NCBI GenBank assembly: GCA_007129775.1
Contig: SKUV01000404.1
Span: 1 to 12,833, forward strand
Reading direction: 5' to 3'
Origin: Paracoccaceae bacterium
GTDB taxonomy: Bacteria > Pseudomonadota > Alphaproteobacteria > Rhodobacterales > Rhodobacteraceae
Length of the DNA: 12,833 bases
Shown: positions 1 through 4,921 of the stretch, in pieces
Layout of the letters: each line of letters starts with the position of its first letter
Position numbering within the stretch: position 1 is the first letter of the stretch
Notes under the pieces: generated by a model
What the model saw: only the letters and a program-made list of their open reading frames with translations
Told to the model about the DNA's origin: nothing
The model's database searches: none
Translations under genes and position numbers: made by a program

Positions 1-1
1 G

Positions 2-667
2 GAAGCGAATGTCGGGCTGATGCAGGCGGTCAAGCGGTTCGATCCGGAAAAGGGCTTTCGCCTTGCCACCTATGCCATGTGGTGGATCCGGGCCAGCATC
101 CAGGAATACATTCTGCGTTCTTGGAGCCTTGTGAAACTGGGCACCACCAGCGCGCAGAAAAAGCTGTTCTTCAACCTGCGCAAGGCCAAGTCCAAGATCG
201 GCGCGCTGGAAGATGGCGATCTGCGGCCCGAGAACGTGGCCCAGATCGCGCGAGACCTCAGCGTGACGGAGGCCGAGGTCATCGCCATGAACCGCCGCAT
301 GTCGGGCGGGGATGCCTCGCTCAACGCCACGGTCGGCTCGGATGGCGACAGCGTGACCTCGTGGCAGGACTGGCTGGAGGATGAAGACGCCGATCAGGCG
401 GCGCAATATGCCGAACGGGACGAACTGGAAACCCGCCGCGGCATGCTGCTGGAAGCGATGGACGTGCTCAACGACCGCGAAAAGGACATCCTGACCGAGC
501 GGCGCCTGAAGGACGAGCCGGTGACACTGGAAGACCTGTCCACCCGCTACAACGTCAGCCGGGAGCGGATCCGTCAGATCGAGGTCCGCGCCTTCGAGAA
601 ACTGCAGGCCCGAATCCGCACCCTTGCGCGCGAAAAGGGCATGGCGATGCCGCCGGTCGAGGGCTGA
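2..667 (+). CDS. rpoH: RNA polymerase heat-shock sigma factor RpoH (sigma-32), 5' end outside window
   Basis: This is the C-terminal three quarters of an alternative sigma factor that directs RNA polymerase to heat-shock and stress promoters. The reading frame is open to the left edge (residues EANVGL precede the first ATG at 20), so that ATG is internal and about 75 residues are missing. Visible parts are the end of region 2 with the core/-10 binding motif (FDPEKGFRLATYAMWWIRASI), the RpoH-box motif QKKLFFNLR that separates RpoH from other sigma-70 proteins, and region 4 with a helix-turn-helix ending VSRERIRQIEVRAFEKL. An acidic stretch (WLEDEDADQAAQYAERDE) links the two halves. The sequence resembles the RpoHI type of Rhodobacter/Paracoccus more than RpoHII, a judgement from memory. 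The family assignment is certain; the subtype is likely. Confidence 0.96.
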   Translation, partial: EANVGLMQAVKRFDPEKGFRLATYAMWWIRASIQEYILRSWSLVKLGTTSAQKKLFFNLRKAKSKIGALEDGDLRPENVAQIARDLSVTEAEVIAMNRRMSGGDASLNATVGSDGDSVTSWQDWLEDEDADQAAQYAERDELETRRGMLLEAMDVLNDREKDILTERRLKDEPVTLEDLSTRYNVSRERIRQIEVRAFEKLQARIRTLAREKGMAMPPVEG

Positions 668-830
668 GCGGAGCGCCACGCCCCCGCCGGGGCGCGGAAC
701 GGGATGCGGCGCCGCGCCGACGGGCCATTATGCAGGCGCCTGATGCGAGGGGCATGATGCAAAGCGCGTGCATCCCCCGTGCGACTGTGGCATGCTGCGC
801 TGCAGCAACAGCCGCCCGGGGGACAGGACC
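668..830. other. Intergenic region between rpoH and the ParA gene, TGC-rich
   Basis: These 163 bases hold no gene. A short GC hairpin (CGCCCC/GGGGCG, 679-694, loop CGCC) follows the rpoH stop. It lacks a T tract, so it is at best a weak terminator. The right half is rich in ATGC/TGC words: TGATGC at 741 and again at 755, an inverted repeat GATGCA-N7-TGCATC (756-774), and a perfect PhaR-type box at 795-805. No convincing -35/-10 pair was seen for the ParA gene. Confidence 0.6.
795..805. promoter_or_regulatory. Putative PhaR operator (CTGC-GCT-GCAG) upstream of the ParA gene
   Basis: The sequence CTGCGCTGCAG fits exactly the CTGC-N3-GCAG box reported for PhaR of Paracoccus denitrificans and Rhodobacter sphaeroides. 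It ends 25 bases before the preferred ATG of the ParA-type ATPase at 831, where a repressor could block transcription. The same box occurs upstream of phaP in this window, and phaR itself is encoded nearby. Box identity is seen directly; binding is inferred. Confidence 0.55.
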
Positions 831-1466
831 ATGGCAGCCACCATCACCATCGCCCAGCAAAAGGGCGGCAGCGGAAAGACGACACTCGCGGTCAACCTCG
901 CCGTGGCGCTGCGCCGCGCGGGCCGCCGTGTGGCGCTTCTGGATACCGACCCGCAAGGCAGCCTCGGGCGCTGGTTCATGGCGCGGCGCGACGCGCTTGC
1001 CGATGCGGGAATGGAGTTTTCCACCGCCTCGGCCTGGGGCGTATCCTACGAGGCCGAGAAACTGGCGCGCGACCACGACGTGGTCATCATCGACACGCCA
1101 CCCAAGGCCGATGCCGATCTGCGCCCGGCGCTGCGCGCGGCCGATCTGGTGATCGTGCCGGTGGCCAGCAGCCATGTGGACCTCTGGGCGACCGAGGGCG
1201 TGCTTGATCTGGCCCGGCGCGAGGGGCGCCCCGCGCTCGTGGTGCTCAACCGCGCGCGGCCGGGCACGCGGCTTGGCGCCGATGTGGCGCAGGCGGCGCA
1301 GGCCATGGCATCGGACGTGGCTGAGGGCCGGCTTGCCAACCGGGTGATCTATGCGGAGACGCTGGGGCAGGGGCTCGGCGCCGTCGAGGCGCCGCGCAGC
1401 ACCGCCGCGCGCGCCGAACTGGAGGCGCTCCTGGCCGAGATCACGGCGCGCCTGCCGGGAGCGTGA
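831..1466 (+). CDS. Orphan ParA/MinD-family ATPase
   Basis: A 211-residue P-loop ATPase of the ParA/MinD/Soj class, whose members dimerise on ATP, bind DNA or membrane non-specifically and move cargo by making gradients. Visible motifs are the deviant Walker A KGGSGKTT at residues 11-18 (signature Lys11, catalytic Lys16), the DTDPQG motif at 38-43 (Asp40), and Walker B VVIIDTPP at 84-91 (Asp88). The chain starts directly at the first beta strand, with no N-terminal helix-turn-helix, like small orphan ParA proteins (McdA, ParC, PpfA types). ATG 831 is chosen over the in-frame ATG at 768 because it abuts the fold, follows a purine-rich GGGGGACAGG, and the PhaR-type box lies in between. No ParB gene or centromere-like array lies beside it. 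It converges on phaR with an 18-base gap. The family is secure. A role in PHA granule positioning is only inferred from the neighbours and the box. Confidence 0.9.
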   Translation: MAATITIAQQKGGSGKTTLAVNLAVALRRAGRRVALLDTDPQGSLGRWFMARRDALADAGMEFSTASAWGVSYEAEKLARDHDVVIIDTPPKADADLRPALRAADLVIVPVASSHVDLWATEGVLDLARREGRPALVVLNRARPGTRLGADVAQAAQAMASDVAEGRLANRVIYAETLGQGLGAVEAPRSTAARAELEALLAEITARLPGA

Positions 1467-1471
1467 ACCGC

Positions 1472-1484
1472 CCGCGCTACGCGG
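1472..1484. terminator. Small hairpin between convergent ParA and phaR genes
   Basis: A perfect 5-bp stem (CCGCG/CGCGG, loop CTA) fills the gap between the two convergent stop codons. On the plus strand it is followed by CTATTT, on the minus strand by no T tract. It could act as a weak shared terminator, but the short stem makes this uncertain. Confidence 0.25.
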
Positions 1485-2045
1485 CTATTTCGACAGGCGT
1501 GACAATTGCGCCTGCAATTCGGCAAGCTGCGTCTTGATCTGCTCCAGATCCTCTTTCTGGGCGTCCGTTTTCGGCTCCTGCGACTCCGCCGCGTCCGTCG
1601 CGCCGGGCCAGCCGGCCATCATCGATTTCAGAAAGGCCTGCTGCTGGCGTTGCATCGCCTCCAGTCCCGGCATCGCGCCCATCGGGCCGGGCAGGGTGGT
1701 GAAATTCTCCACCATCTTGGATTGCCCCTCGCGCAGCATCTCGAAGGACATCGCCAGAAACTGCGGCACCACGCTCTGGGCCTGCGTGGTGTAGCTGCGC
1801 ACCAGATCGGTCAGCACCGCCAGCGGCAGCACATTCTCGCCGCGGCTTTCGTGTTCGGCGATGATCTGCAGCAGGTATTGCCGCGTCAGATCATCGCCCG
1901 ATTTCAGATCTACGATCTGCACCTCGCGCCCGGAGCGGATGAAACCCGCGATGTCTTCGAGCGTGACGTAATCGCTGGTTTCGGTGTTGTAGAGGCGTCG
2001 GCTGGCGTAGCGCTTGATCAGCAGGGGCGTCTGTGGCTCTGACAC
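1485..2045 (-). CDS. phaR: Polyhydroxyalkanoate synthesis regulator PhaR
   Basis: PhaR is a DNA-binding repressor that also binds PHB. When granules form it is titrated away from the phaP (and its own) promoter, releasing phasin synthesis. The N-terminal PHA accumulation regulator domain is unmistakable: IKRYASRRLYNTETSDYVTL near residues 8-27, then EVQIVDLKSGDDLTRQYLLQI. The C-terminal third is Gln-rich (EAMQRQQQAFLKSMM) and ends in a predicted coiled coil (EDLEQIKTQLAELQAQLSRL). Usual length is about 185-190 residues; this start gives 186. GTG at 2045 is preferred because AGAGGAG lies 8 bases upstream. The longer TTG start at 2051 would sit only 2 bases after the AGGAG. The gene lies downstream of phaP on the same strand, separated by a terminator hairpin, so it probably has its own promoter. 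The phaC synthase that usually accompanies this pair is not in the window. Confidence 0.95.
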   Translation of the reverse strand: MSEPQTPLLIKRYASRRLYNTETSDYVTLEDIAGFIRSGREVQIVDLKSGDDLTRQYLLQIIAEHESRGENVLPLAVLTDLVRSYTTQAQSVVPQFLAMSFEMLREGQSKMVENFTTLPGPMGAMPGLEAMQRQQQAFLKSMMAGWPGATDAAESQEPKTDAQKEDLEQIKTQLAELQAQLSRLSK

Positions 2046-2067
2046 GGGCAACTCTCCTCTGATGCGC

Positions 2068-2095
2068 GTGCAGCGAGCCTATGCCAAGGCTGCAG
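2068..2095. promoter_or_regulatory. TGC-rich half-sites upstream of phaR, possible autoregulation
   Basis: Just upstream of the phaR ribosome binding site are GTGCAG (2069-2074) and the palindrome CTGCAG (2090-2095). These carry both halves of the PhaR box but not with the N3 spacing. PhaR autoregulation is known in related species, so these may be weaker binding sites. No clear -35/-10 pair could be fixed. Confidence 0.3.
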
Positions 2096-2104
2096 AAAAG
2101 GAAA

Positions 2105-2125
2105 GGGCGGGCACAGGGCCCGCCC
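2105..2125 (-). terminator. Rho-independent terminator of phaP
   Basis: An 8-bp perfect GC stem, GGGCGGGC (2105-2112) and GCCCGCCC (2118-2125), closes a 5-base loop. Read on the minus strand it is followed directly by TTTCCTTTTCTG, a T-rich run as expected for intrinsic termination. It lies about 50 bases past the phaP stop and before phaR, so most phaP transcripts should stop here, allowing high phasin and low PhaR levels. Confidence 0.75.
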
Positions 2126-2175
2126 AGGTGGATCACGTCGACACGAGGAGAGGCGTCGGGACGTGAAAACCTTCC

Positions 2176-2625
2176 TTATTTCGCGGCAGCGGCCACTTTC
2201 TTGGACGCCGCGGTGACGTCGGCGGTCGCCTTTTTCATGGCGGCGGTCGCGTCTTCGGACATGTCCTTGCCGGCGGCCAGCATCAGTTCCACCGTTTCCA
2301 TCTGCACGCGCTTCGCGACTTCGGCGAAGGCGGCCATGTTCTCGGCGGCGATTTCGGTCGAGGCCGAGGCGAAATCGGTCATCGCCTTGGTGTAGTCGGT
2401 CGGCTCTTCCTTGACCTTGGTCATCTCGCCGACATGGCCGAGGGCTTCCTTGGTCCATTTGGTCGAGATTTCGGTCGATTTCTCGGCGGCTTCCAGAACG
2501 ACCTTGCTCATCCGCTCGCCCAGCGAGGCGGAGGTGCGGAACGCATCCTGCATCGCTTTCGGGTCGACCGGGAACGCGGCCATCATGTCTTGCATCATCT
2601 TGCCGTAGTCTTGGGTCTTGGCCAT
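2176..2625 (-). CDS. phaP: Phasin, PHA granule surface protein PhaP
   Basis: A 149-residue phasin, the abundant amphipathic protein that coats PHB granules and controls their size and number. The sequence is largely helical and rich in Ala, Lys, Glu and Met, with no Cys. The N-terminal part (DYGKMMQDMMAAFPVDPKAMQDAFRT) is typical of phasin-family proteins of alphaproteobacteria. The central helix (ASTEIAAENMAAFAEVAKRVQMETVELM) matches the phasin pattern, and the tail is an Ala/Lys-rich segment (TAASKKVAAAAK). The ATG at 2625 has GTCAGGAGC at good spacing; longer in-frame starts have no such support. It is first in the phaP-phaR pair, followed by its own terminator, and preceded by a promoter with PhaR boxes. 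Confidence 0.92.
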   Translation of the reverse strand: MAKTQDYGKMMQDMMAAFPVDPKAMQDAFRTSASLGERMSKVVLEAAEKSTEISTKWTKEALGHVGEMTKVKEEPTDYTKAMTDFASASTEIAAENMAAFAEVAKRVQMETVELMLAAGKDMSEDATAAMKKATADVTAASKKVAAAAK

Positions 2626-2672
2626 TGTCTTGCTCCTGACTGGGGCCGCGACGGCCCGTTGTTCATGGCAGG

Positions 2673-2701
2673 GATATAGATGCTGCGCTGCGGCATTGCA
2701 A
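2673..2701 (-). promoter_or_regulatory. Predicted sigma-70 promoter of phaP with TGC-rich spacer
   Basis: On the minus strand, TTGCAA (-35, at 2696-2701) and TATATC (-10, at 2673-2678) are separated by exactly 17 bases. The spacer contains GCAGCGCAGC, i.e. TGC-rich PhaR-like half-sites, so a bound repressor would cover the core promoter. The -10 lies about 50 bases upstream of the phaP ATG, leaving a leader of roughly 40 bases. Confidence 0.65.
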
Positions 2702-2710
2702 GGAATTTTT

Positions 2711-2721
2711 CTGCACCGCAG
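2711..2721. promoter_or_regulatory. PhaR operator (CTGC-ACC-GCAG) upstream of phaP
   Basis: This is a perfect CTGC-N3-GCAG box, the PhaR recognition sequence reported in Paracoccus denitrificans and Rhodobacter sphaeroides. It sits 9 bases upstream of the predicted phaP -35 and is flanked on both sides by runs of five T. The palindrome CCGCATGCGG (2729-2738) lies just beyond it. phaR is encoded next to phaP, so regulation at this site is likely. Confidence 0.75.
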
Positions 2722-2856
2722 CATTTTTCCGCATGCGGGGCCGAAGGCGTCGGGACCGCCCCGGGCGGCCGGAGCCGGCGGCGCATGCGGCGGCTGGCAC
2801 TTCGTGGCCTGCGGACTTACCTTACCCGCGGTGCCGAGCAAACGAGAGGTCATGAC

Positions 2857-3435
2857 GTGCCCGATCCCAACCCCGCTGCGCTGGCGTTCCTGCGCACCCG
2901 CCGGTCGCGGCCGGCCAAGACACTGGGGCTGCCCGTCCCCGACGAGGCGACGCTGGCCGATCTGCTGACCCTGGCCGCCCGCAGTCCGGATCATGGCAAG
3001 CTGGAGCCGTGGCGCTTTGTCGTGCTGACCAAGCCCGCGCTGGCGCGGATCGCCGGGCTGGTGGCGGCGCGCGGCGCGGCGCTCGGCCTGCCGCCCGACC
3101 GCATCGACAAGGGCGCGAGCCAGTTTGTCACCGGCAATCTTGCCGTGGCGGTGGTGTGCAGCCCGAAACCCCATGCCACCATCCCGCCCATCGAACAGCA
3201 TTTGTCGGCCGGCGCCGTCTGCCTTGCGCTTCTGAACGCGGCGCTGGCTTCGGGCTGGGGTGCGAACTGGCTGTCGGGCTGGCCCTCCCACGACCCTTGG
3301 GTCTGCACCGAGGGGCTGGGGCTCGGGCCTGGCGAATTCGTCGCCGGCATCATCCATATCGGCACCGAAACTTGCGCCCCGCCCGAACGCCCGCGCCCGG
3401 ATGTCGCCGCGCTGACCACCTGGATGCGGGCCTGA
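2857..3435 (+). CDS. Nitroreductase family protein, YdjA-like
   Basis: A 192-residue FMN-dependent oxidoreductase of the nitroreductase superfamily, closest in pattern to the small E. coli YdjA group, which works as a homodimer in the cytoplasm on poorly defined substrates. The N-terminal RTRRSRPAKTLGLPVP supplies the FMN-phosphate-binding RRS motif. LLTLAARSPDHGKLEPWRFVVL is the family helix and strand at the flavin site. EQHLSAGAVCLALLNAALASGWGANWLSG and FVAGIIHIGT follow as in YdjA. The GTG at 2857 is chosen because the YdjA-like part begins there and AGAGG lies 7 bases upstream. The in-frame upstream extension to 2680 would run through the phaP regulatory region and looks non-coding. The next gene starts two bases after its stop. 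It is transcribed divergently from phaP, and no clear promoter was found. The physiological substrate cannot be told from sequence. Confidence 0.85.
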   Translation: MPDPNPAALAFLRTRRSRPAKTLGLPVPDEATLADLLTLAARSPDHGKLEPWRFVVLTKPALARIAGLVAARGAALGLPPDRIDKGASQFVTGNLAVAVVCSPKPHATIPPIEQHLSAGAVCLALLNAALASGWGANWLSGWPSHDPWVCTEGLGLGPGEFVAGIIHIGTETCAPPERPRPDVAALTTWMRA

Positions 3436-3437
3436 GC

Positions 3438-4145
3438 ATGGGCAGCGGCGCGACCGCCGACTGGCGCGCGACGCTTGCGCTGGCGGCAGAGCCGCGCCTG
3501 CGGCGGGTCGTGGCGATGGGGCTGGGGCTGAGCATCGCGCTGATCGTGATCTTCTACGGGCTGGTTATCGGCGCGCAGACCGGACTGCCAAGGGAGGAGC
3601 AGCTTTTCCCCGTGGCCTCGGGCGAAAGGCTGACGCTGGCGGATCTGGTCTCGGTTGAATCGTTTCTGTTCCTGCTGGGCGTGTCGATCCTGATGATGGT
3701 GCCGGTCGCCTCGGTCTTCAGCTGGCTCTTTCTGGACGATGTCGCAGATGCCGCCGACAGGATCGAGGGCGGTCTGCCGCCGGCGCGCCATCTCGGGCGC
3801 TGGGATGCCTTTGTGGCCAACGTCAATTTCTTCGGGGTTCTGGCGGCGGTGAACATCCTTGCGCTGATCTATCTCTATCCGCGTATCGGCTATTGGACGC
3901 CGGTGGCCTTCTGGCTGCTGAACGGGGTGATCCTGGGCAAGGAATACCTGCAACTGGTGCTGGTTCGCCGTATGCCGCAGGGGCAGGCGCGCCGGGAATG
4001 GTGGCGCAACCTCGTGCCTGCCACCGCCTGCGGCACGATCTTTGCCATCGCGCTGACGGTGCCACTGGTGAATGTCGCCGCACCCGTTCTCGGCGCGCTG
4101 GCCTTCGCGCGGCTGGGCAACCGGGTGTTTCGCGCCCGCGCCTAA
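3438..4145 (+). CDS. EI24 domain-containing (CysZ-like) integral membrane protein
   Basis: A 235-residue inner-membrane protein of the EI24/CysZ family. CysZ members help sulfate uptake, but the alphaproteobacterial branch is uncharacterised, so transport of sulfate is not claimed here. Hydrophobic segments are visible near residues 23-44, 75-99 (SFLFLLGVSILMMVPVASVF), 131-147, 153-166 and 197-225. Family-type motifs include SWLFLDDVADA after the second segment, the LNGVILGKEYLQLVLVRR loop, and the closing LTVPLVNVAAPVLGALAF. The ATG follows the nitroreductase stop by two bases (TGAGCATG) with no good ribosome binding site, so translation is probably coupled. The last 4 bases overlap the convergent DUF1467 gene. 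The family call is made from the pattern of these motifs. Confidence 0.78.
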   Translation: MGSGATADWRATLALAAEPRLRRVVAMGLGLSIALIVIFYGLVIGAQTGLPREEQLFPVASGERLTLADLVSVESFLFLLGVSILMMVPVASVFSWLFLDDVADAADRIEGGLPPARHLGRWDAFVANVNFFGVLAAVNILALIYLYPRIGYWTPVAFWLLNGVILGKEYLQLVLVRRMPQGQARREWWRNLVPATACGTIFAIALTVPLVNVAAPVLGALAFARLGNRVFRARA

Positions 4146-4411
4146 CCGCTCATCTTGTTGAACATGTCGAAATCGGCCACGGTTATGGCGCCGGAGATGA
4201 TCACGCCGGCGATGACCACCCACAGCACCACCGCCACGGCGGTCACGATCTGGACCTTGCGCTTGATGTTCGGGTTCACCGGCGCCGAAGAGGGCGTGCC
4301 AGGCACCACGCTGCCCTCTTCTTCCTGCGTGCGCAGGCGCAGCGGCAGCACAATGAACAGCACCATGAACCAGATCACGGCAAAGAGCACGAGGGCGGAG
4401 GTGATGTTCAT
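4142..4411 (-). CDS. DUF1467 family small membrane protein
   Basis: An 89-residue protein of unknown function with two transmembrane helices, near residues 5-26 (ALVLFAVIWFMVLFIVLPLRL) and 54-76. Between them is a hydrophilic loop, RTQEEEGSVVPGTPSSAP. This layout and the opening helix fit the DUF1467 family of alphaproteobacteria. The gene begins 4 bases after the stop of the methylmalonyl-CoA epimerase gene, with GAAGAGG in the end of that gene as ribosome binding site, so the two are cotranscribed. From memory this pairing recurs in the Rhodobacterales, which hints at a linked role, but none is known. Its stop codon shares 4 bases with the convergent EI24 gene, so no terminator can lie between them. 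Confidence 0.8.
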   Translation of the reverse strand: MNITSALVLFAVIWFMVLFIVLPLRLRTQEEEGSVVPGTPSSAPVNPNIKRKVQIVTAVAVVLWVVIAGVIISGAITVADFDMFNKMSG

Positions 4412-4415
4412 GGGC

Positions 4416-4820
4416 TCAGACCTCTTCCAGTTCGATCAGCGTGCCGTTGAAATCCTTGGGATGCAGGAACAGCACGGGCTTGCCATGGGCGCCGATCCTT
4501 GGCGTTCCGTCGCCCAGCACCCGCGCGCCCTGCGCCGTCAGCCTGTCGCGCGCGGCAAGGATGTCCTGCACCTCATAGCAGATGTGGTGAATCCCCCCCG
4601 AAGGATTTTTTTCCAGAAAGCCCGCGATGGGCGAAGTCTCGCCCAGGGGATAGAGCAATTCCACCTTGGTGTTGGGCAAGGTGATGAAGACGACCGTCAC
4701 GCCGTGGTCGGGCTCGTCCTGCGGGGCGCCCACATCGGCGCCCAGCGCATCGCGGTAAAGCGCCACGGCGGCATCGAGGTCCGGCACGGCGATGGCGACA
4801 TGGTTCAGACGTCCGATCAT
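4416..4820 (-). CDS. mce: Methylmalonyl-CoA epimerase
   Basis: A 134-residue metal-dependent enzyme of the vicinal oxygen chelate fold. It interconverts (2R)- and (2S)-methylmalonyl-CoA, linking propionyl-CoA carboxylase to methylmalonyl-CoA mutase and also serving the ethylmalonyl-CoA pathway of acetate assimilation where present. Likely metal ligands are His7 (LNHVAIAV), Glu54 (KVELLYPL), His78 or 79 (GGIHHICYEV) and Glu130 (GTLIELEEV), in the usual order. The length equals that of the bacterial family. ATG 4820 is preferred over ATG 4832 because GATGGAGA lies at good spacing before it, while the longer form has no ribosome binding site. It is first in a two-gene unit with DUF1467. Acetate/propionate metabolism and PHB storage share the acyl-CoA pool, but adjacency to the pha genes here may be chance. 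Confidence 0.93.
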   Translation of the reverse strand: MIGRLNHVAIAVPDLDAAVALYRDALGADVGAPQDEPDHGVTVVFITLPNTKVELLYPLGETSPIAGFLEKNPSGGIHHICYEVQDILAARDRLTAQGARVLGDGTPRIGAHGKPVLFLHPKDFNGTLIELEEV

Positions 4821-4841
4821 GGGTGTCTCCATCGGGTTGGC

Positions 4842-4856
4842 GCAAGCGGGGCTTGC
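4842..4856. other. Hairpin in the leader of mce
   Basis: A perfect inverted repeat GCAAGC-GGG-GCTTGC lies 22 bases upstream of the mce start and about 65 bases past the aspS stop. Neither strand has a T tract after it, so it does not look like an intrinsic terminator. It could be a leader structure or a remnant terminator of aspS. Confidence 0.4.
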
Positions 4857-4921
4857 AGAAATGCGACATAGGGCGGCCCTGCGATGAGGCTATGGGGCCT
4901 GCGGCTTGTCGCTTTGCAACA

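Noticed and set aside
679..694. GC hairpin after rpoH as an intrinsic terminator
   Set aside because: A 6-bp stem with no following T run on the plus strand; kept only as a note in the intergenic entry.
768..830. Longer start for the ParA ATPase (ATG 768)
   Set aside because: The extra 21 residues (Cys/Pro/Arg-rich) precede the first beta strand without family precedent and would place the PhaR-type box inside the coding sequence.
2052..2100. Sigma-54-like TTGGCA...GCTGCA upstream of phaR
   Set aside because: The distance between the GG and GC elements does not fit the strict -24/-12 spacing.
2176..3357. A 393-codon minus-strand frame extending phaP far upstream
   Set aside because: Only the last 149 codons resemble phasin. 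The upstream part is antisense to the nitroreductase gene and runs through the promoter and PhaR box; the ATG at 2625 has a good ribosome binding site.
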